A stretch of 64,000 nt of DNA, from NCBI GenBank assembly GCA_035535995.1, contig DATLOZ010000018.1:62001-126000 (forward strand), in the 5' to 3' direction. Source of the DNA: JANYCO01 sp035535995. GTDB lineage: Bacteria; Bacteroidota; Bacteroidia; Cytophagales; Cytophagaceae. A program made the translations under genes and the position numbers. The notes beneath the pieces were generated by a model. It was not told the DNA's origin. It ran no database searches and saw only the letters and a program-made list of their open reading frames with translations. How positions within the stretch are numbered: the stretch's first letter is position 1; every line of letters begins with the position of its first letter. Of this stretch, positions 60,063-64,000 are shown piece after piece.

Positions 60063-61718
60063 ATGGAGATAGTAAATAAAGCTAAATACCAAGGCGTACT
60101 AATGCTGGGATGCTTAGTAATTGTTGGGAGCTTTTATTATTACACTATTTTAAAGCTATCCATTAATTTCCCATTTTATGATGACTATGAATCGATTTTA
60201 AAATTCCTGGTCACAAATGAAACCACCAGTAATGGGTATGAAAAATTTTCTCTATTATTTGCACAACATAATGAACACAGAATTGTTTTTGATCGTTTAG
60301 TTGCTTTTGTTGAATATTGCCTCACAAAGAAAATTGACTTTATCACTCTGAATTTCATTGGTAACCTGGCATTGCTGGCTATTGTTGTGCTTTTTTATAA
60401 AGGGTTGTCAAATAAAAAAAATAAAAACCTGCTTATTATTCCTGTTATTTTCCTGGTTTTTAATTATAGGTATTACCAGATATCTTTTTGGGCAATGGCT
60501 TCTCTTCAGAATTTATGGGTATTGGTTTTTGCTTTTGCTTCGTTATATTTTCTTTTTCAAAGTCATGTGAAGCTATATATTCCTGTTTTGCTAGCTATAA
60601 TAGCATCCTTTACTAGTGGTAACGGTATGATCACCTTTATTGCGGGAATTATAGTTCTGATTCTTTTAACGGGAATTACGCGTAAGTTATTAGTTTGGAC
60701 AATAATGGCGATTATAACCATACTTTTTTATTTTTATCATTATAAAAAACCTCCGAATCATCCGCCTATTGTAGATGAATTAATTCAGCACCCTACACAT
60801 TATTTTCAATATCTTTTTTCCTTTTTAGGTACGGGCGTTTCTTTCGATCCTCTTGTGGCAAAGGTTACAGGAAGCATTCTTCTGGCTTTAGCTTTTTTAT
60901 TTTTAATCAAAAAATATTTCCGGAAGAACCCTGTTTTGTTTTCTTATTTGATTTTTATTATTCTTACTGCTATTGCTGCTTCACTTTCCCGTTTTGGATT
61001 TGGAATTAATCAGGCGCTTGATTCCAGGTATGCGATAAATGGATTATTGCTATCAACCTGCTGTTATTTAATTGTGATAGAAATGGGGGAAAGCAAATGG
61101 AATATTGTACTGGGAGTTTTTTTTACTGCTGTTACGGCATTTTCCCATATTCGTTCATACCAAGAATTCGTTCCTGCGATTGCACAGAAAAAGAGTAATT
61201 ATCTTAAGAAAGATGCTTTTCGCAATCAGGGTAGATTTGTAATGTTGGATTACGGATGGCCATATTCAGAAAAGGACATACCAAAGATGTGGTTAAGCGG
61301 AGCCGATAGTTTACATATTTTCGATTGCCATATTCCAGAAATTTCTTTGGATACGGTGCCTGTTTTTACAGAAAATAAAAAAATAGAATATAAAATTGAA
61401 TCTATAGATACTATTGACCACAAGCTAAAGATAAGAGGTTACGCATTGATACGTTCAATAGATTCGGATTTGATAACAACGGTGATTAGTGTTTATTCAG
61501 GTACTAATCTGATAAAGCAAGTGTTTAGCGATCCACATTCTTTGTACGAGATGAGAAATATTTATCCGAAAGATCATGTCAGTTATGAATATTGCGGATT
61601 TACTATTTTCTCTTCTCTTAAGGGGCTACCCGTTGGTACTTATGATCTTTATTTGACCTTAACGGATGGGAAACATCAGATAACCACAAAAACAGAAAGT
61701 TCTTTTACTATATTATGA
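60063..61718 (+). CDS. Polytopic membrane protein with C-terminal soluble domain, GT-C-like
   Basis: This 551-residue protein has about ten TM helices in residues 1-370 and a soluble C-terminal domain of about 170 residues. The first extracytoplasmic loop has INFPFYDDYESILK, an acidic patch as in GT-C glycosyltransferases that use polyprenyl-linked sugars. No family motif is named with confidence. The DNA is clearly richer in A/T than neighbours. Its stop overlaps the start of the next glycosyltransferase by 4 nt (ATGA), so translation is coupled. A TATTTTTG box at 60020-60027 may be a local promoter. Confidence 0.65.
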   Translation: MEIVNKAKYQGVLMLGCLVIVGSFYYYTILKLSINFPFYDDYESILKFLVTNETTSNGYEKFSLLFAQHNEHRIVFDRLVAFVEYCLTKKIDFITLNFIGNLALLAIVVLFYKGLSNKKNKNLLIIPVIFLVFNYRYYQISFWAMASLQNLWVLVFAFASLYFLFQSHVKLYIPVLLAIIASFTSGNGMITFIAGIIVLILLTGITRKLLVWTIMAIITILFYFYHYKKPPNHPPIVDELIQHPTHYFQYLFSFLGTGVSFDPLVAKVTGSILLALAFLFLIKKYFRKNPVLFSYLIFIILTAIAASLSRFGFGINQALDSRYAINGLLLSTCCYLIVIEMGESKWNIVLGVFFTAVTAFSHIRSYQEFVPAIAQKKSNYLKKDAFRNQGRFVMLDYGWPYSEKDIPKMWLSGADSLHIFDCHIPEISLDTVPVFTENKKIEYKIESIDTIDHKLKIRGYALIRSIDSDLITTVISVYSGTNLIKQVFSDPHSLYEMRNIYPKDHVSYEYCGFTIFSSLKGLPVGTYDLYLTLTDGKHQITTKTESSFTIL

Positions 61719-62455
61719 AACTATCAGTTGTAATACCTGCCTATAACGAAGAAGGGTCGCTACCGGAGACCATCACTAGTTTATATATGACGCTGCAGAA
61801 GTATAAGATCGAGCACGAGATTTTTGTGACTAATGATAATTCTAAAGATAGTACAGAACAAGTATTGCAGAAGCTTATGGAAATGGTACCCACTCTCTGC
61901 TATGCGACCAATCAGGGACCTAATGGCTTTGGCTATGCTGTGCGTTATGGACTGGAGCGTTTTTCAGGAGATTGTGTGGCAGTAATGATGGCAGACCTTT
62001 CGGATGATCCGGAAGACCTAGTGAAATTTTATAATAAAATGGTAGAGGGAAATTATGATTGTGTCTTTGGTAGTCGCTTTAGTAAAGGAGGAAAAGTATA
62101 CGATTACCCTAGGCTGAAATTGCTGATCAATAGAGTTGCAAACTATATTGTAAAAATAATTTTCAGGTTGAAGTTTGACGATTGTACCAACGCATTTAAA
62201 CTGTACAAGCGTTCTACTATAGACGGGATCAAACCTTTTCTCTCACCGCATTTTAATCTTACCCTGGAGCTGCCACTTAAAGCGATTGTACGTGGATACA
62301 GTTATTCGGTAGTACCTAACTCATGGAGAAACAGGAAATTCGGAGAATCAAAATTAAAGATAAAAGAAATGGGAAGCCGCTACTTTTTTATCATGATGTA
62401 TTGCCTTATCGAAAAATATTTTTCCAGAGGAGATTTTAAGAAAAAATGGCAATAA
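61715..62455 (+). CDS. Glycosyltransferase family 2, dolichyl-phosphate-mannose synthase-like
   Basis: This 246-residue GT-A enzyme has VVIPAYNEEGSLPETI and the acidic nucleotide-sugar site MMADLSDDPEDL. Then GSRFSKGGKVYDYPRLK and the late FGESKLKIKEMGSRYF resemble DPM1-type polyprenyl-phosphate glycosyltransferases. It probably charges undecaprenyl phosphate with a sugar, which the neighbouring GT-C-like protein would transfer outside. This fits the coupled (4-nt overlap) arrangement. Confidence 0.9.
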   Translation: MKLSVVIPAYNEEGSLPETITSLYMTLQKYKIEHEIFVTNDNSKDSTEQVLQKLMEMVPTLCYATNQGPNGFGYAVRYGLERFSGDCVAVMMADLSDDPEDLVKFYNKMVEGNYDCVFGSRFSKGGKVYDYPRLKLLINRVANYIVKIIFRLKFDDCTNAFKLYKRSTIDGIKPFLSPHFNLTLELPLKAIVRGYSYSVVPNSWRNRKFGESKLKIKEMGSRYFFIMMYCLIEKYFSRGDFKKKWQ

Positions 62456-62534
62456 ATCAATGCCAATGTGTAACTTTATGAAAGGTCTATAAAGTTCAAT
62501 AGCAAGTCAAATAATAACCATAAATACGTTTGTA

Positions 62535-63368
62535 ATGTCTTTTCGAATTCAGGATTATACTTCCCCTCTTCAAACACCAGCTATTTTATCCGAACCTTTG
62601 GCATGGGTAGGGCATATTCCTTTTGCCTTCTTTTTGATAGAATATTTGGCGCCGAAAGTGATAGTGGAGCTAGGTGTACATACGGGCAATTCCTTCAATG
62701 CCTTTTGCCAGACCGTGAAAAAGTATAATACAGCCACCACCTGCTACGGAGTGGACACCTGGAAAGGCGAAGAACATGCCGGATATTATGAAGAGACCGT
62801 GTTTCAGGAACTCAGCAAATACCATGCAGAGAATTACAAAGGAATTTCTGTGCTGTTAAGAAAAACATTTGATGAAGCCGCAAAAGATTTCACAGAAGGG
62901 TCGATTGATCTGCTTCACATCGATGGACTGCATACCTATGAAGCAGTGAAAAATGATTATGAAACCTGGCTTCCAAAAATGAAAAATGGAGGGGTGATCA
63001 TTTTTCATGATACCCAGGTAAGAAGAGGAGATTTTGGCGTATGGAAACTATGGCAGGAAATTTCTTCCCAATACCCTTCGTATGAATTTGCTAATTCACA
63101 TGGTCTAGGAGTAATCCTAATCGGCTCCAATCCCTTGTTCGAATTATTTTTGCAGGAAATAAACAAATTGAAATTTTTGCAACAATATTTTCCAAAGCTG
63201 GGGGATGCGATATTCGAACAATATTGTTTTAAGACAGTAAAAAATTCCAATGATCAACTACTTGCAAAAATAACGGCATTGGAACAGGAATTAATGGCGT
63301 TACATGCCAAAGCAGAAAGCATGCGTCTTAAAAATAGAATTAAAAGGCTGATCTTCCCATTCAAATAA
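62535..63368 (+). CDS. Class I SAM-dependent methyltransferase (Methyltransf_24 type)
   Basis: This 277-residue protein has the SAM motif VIVELGVHTGNSF near residue 42 and the IDLLHIDGLHTYEAVKNDY and GGVIIFHDTQVR blocks of the Methyltransf_24/cephalosporin hydroxylase-like family. A C-terminal coiled coil (LLAKITALEQELMALHAKAE) ends in a basic helix. In glycan clusters this family methylates sugars. Start chosen at ATG 62535; a TACGTTTG box ends only 2 nt before it, a possible leaderless arrangement but perhaps chance. Confidence 0.85.
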   Translation: MSFRIQDYTSPLQTPAILSEPLAWVGHIPFAFFLIEYLAPKVIVELGVHTGNSFNAFCQTVKKYNTATTCYGVDTWKGEEHAGYYEETVFQELSKYHAENYKGISVLLRKTFDEAAKDFTEGSIDLLHIDGLHTYEAVKNDYETWLPKMKNGGVIIFHDTQVRRGDFGVWKLWQEISSQYPSYEFANSHGLGVILIGSNPLFELFLQEINKLKFLQQYFPKLGDAIFEQYCFKTVKNSNDQLLAKITALEQELMALHAKAESMRLKNRIKRLIFPFK

Positions 63369-63394
63369 TTTTTTTCAACCATTGCTATTGAAAT

Positions 63395-64000
63395 ATGTCT
63401 CTTTTGAAAATTGATATTGTAATACCCGTATATTTTGCTCCCGAACTAACAATTCGGTGTATAGATGCTGTTGTAAAAAACACCGATCTGGCAAAGTACG
63501 ATGTAAAAGTAATTGTCGTAGAAGATTCTGGCTCAAAAGAAAATACGGCCTTGCTGAATTTTTTTCTTGCCAAGCTAGGCCTCACCGATAAGATCGTATT
63601 AATATCTCACGAGGTAAATAAAGGCTTCATAGAAGCCTGTTATACGGGTATTGAATACCGCTCAGCAGAATACAAAATTTTGCTAAACTCGGATACCTAT
63701 GTCATGCCTTATTGGCTGGATGAGATGGTATCAGTGGCCGAAAGCGAAGAGCAGATTGCCATGGTTAATCCCAATACCAATAACTCTCCCGTGATTGATG
63801 TGCCCATGCCTGCTGGCTCTAATATCAATCTGATGCATTCCTTTTTCAGAGCCATTACATCTGAAGAAACAGACTATATAGATCTGGTAACGGCGACAGG
63901 ATTCTGCCTGCTTATAAAATCAAAATACATAAAAGAATTTGGCTTCCTTGATAGAATCTATGGTAAAGGTTATTGCGAGGAAACGGATCTGTATTTTAGA
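63395..64000 (+). CDS. Glycosyltransferase family 2, 3' end outside window
   Basis: Starts at ATG 63395 and stays open to the right edge, giving the first 202 residues. The GT-A features are VIPVYFAPELTIRCIDAVV, VIVVEDSGSKENTA, the acidic LNSDTYVMPYWLDEM and the acceptor-side motif ATGFCLLIKSKYIKEFGFLD with the EET acidic triplet. It resembles the rhamnosyl/N-acetylglucosaminyl-type enzymes that build O-antigen or capsule. It continues the glycan cluster and is preceded by the methyltransferase with a 26-nt gap. Confidence 0.9.
   Translation, partial: MSLLKIDIVIPVYFAPELTIRCIDAVVKNTDLAKYDVKVIVVEDSGSKENTALLNFFLAKLGLTDKIVLISHEVNKGFIEACYTGIEYRSAEYKILLNSDTYVMPYWLDEMVSVAESEEQIAMVNPNTNNSPVIDVPMPAGSNINLMHSFFRAITSEETDYIDLVTATGFCLLIKSKYIKEFGFLDRIYGKGYCEETDLYFR

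Noticed and set aside
1..64000. Mobile genetic elements or prophage
   Set aside because: No transposase, integrase, recombinase or phage gene was recognised; only non-coding repeats of possible mobile origin.

Overview
The window reads as chromosome of a Bacteroidota bacterium, probably a gliding or type IX secretion lineage such as Cytophagales or Chitinophagales. Supporting signs are a GldB-like lipoprotein, several TAnnTTTG promoter boxes of the Bacteroidota type, few Shine-Dalgarno sites, a DUF4175 giant coiled-coil protein, many short secreted lipoproteins, and small secreted proteins ending in the beta-domain that often precedes type IX sorting domains. No rRNA, tRNA, transposase, phage gene or CRISPR array was seen.

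Layout. 1-893 is the tail of a TPR protein. 1370-7896 is a TetR-controlled tripartite RND pump (TetR, TolC-type channel, lipoprotein adaptor, HAE1-type permease). 8249-14578 is a mixed stretch: secreted VWA protein, GldB, PfkB-type kinase, small secreted protein, PurQ, YicC. 14635-16333 holds a membrane-anchored ceramidase-like enzyme facing a small beta-sandwich gene. 16715-21668 carries GpmI, a GT-C-like membrane protein, YceI and a FrnE/DsbA-type thioredoxin-fold protein. 22276-25344 has a 35-residue membrane ORF, a single-domain response regulator, a WYL regulator, a GyrI-like protein and an SRPBCC protein. 25780-32869 is a metal-handling block: CzcCBA/Cus-type pump, YdeI-like protein and a CDF exporter. 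33045-39336 has an MTHFR-fold protein, a small membrane protein, DUF4175 with an RsbW-like ATPase, and an unknown protein. 39704-45097 (minus strand) has a secreted beta-domain protein, an alpha-helical protein, lycopene cyclase and a very large FAD/Fe-S oxidoreductase. 45349-54515 includes a degenerate BLUF-like protein, a 37-residue membrane ORF, a SpoU methyltransferase, MutS between two beta-propeller lipoproteins, two unknown lipoproteins and an aldo/keto reductase. 54788-58923 is ileS-lspA. From 58945 to the edge runs a surface-glycan cluster: CDP-sugar epimerase-like protein, AT-rich GT-C-like membrane protein, two GT2 enzymes and a methyltransferase.

The intergenic space is unusual. 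It is filled with at least six families of short dispersed repeats, many forming long near-perfect hairpins (for example 32-bp and 29-bp perfect stems). Several sit exactly between convergent stop codons. Three supply start codons that would add false N-terminal extensions to real genes (18349, 46787 and 58291 are the better starts).

No single gene set stands out as a clearly new system. The strongest leads are three very short ORFs with ribosome-binding or terminator context (22276, 46130, 50739 on the minus strand), a pyrimidine-loop RNA candidate at 39380-39458, a BLUF-fold protein that has lost its flavin photochemistry residues, and the repeat landscape itself.
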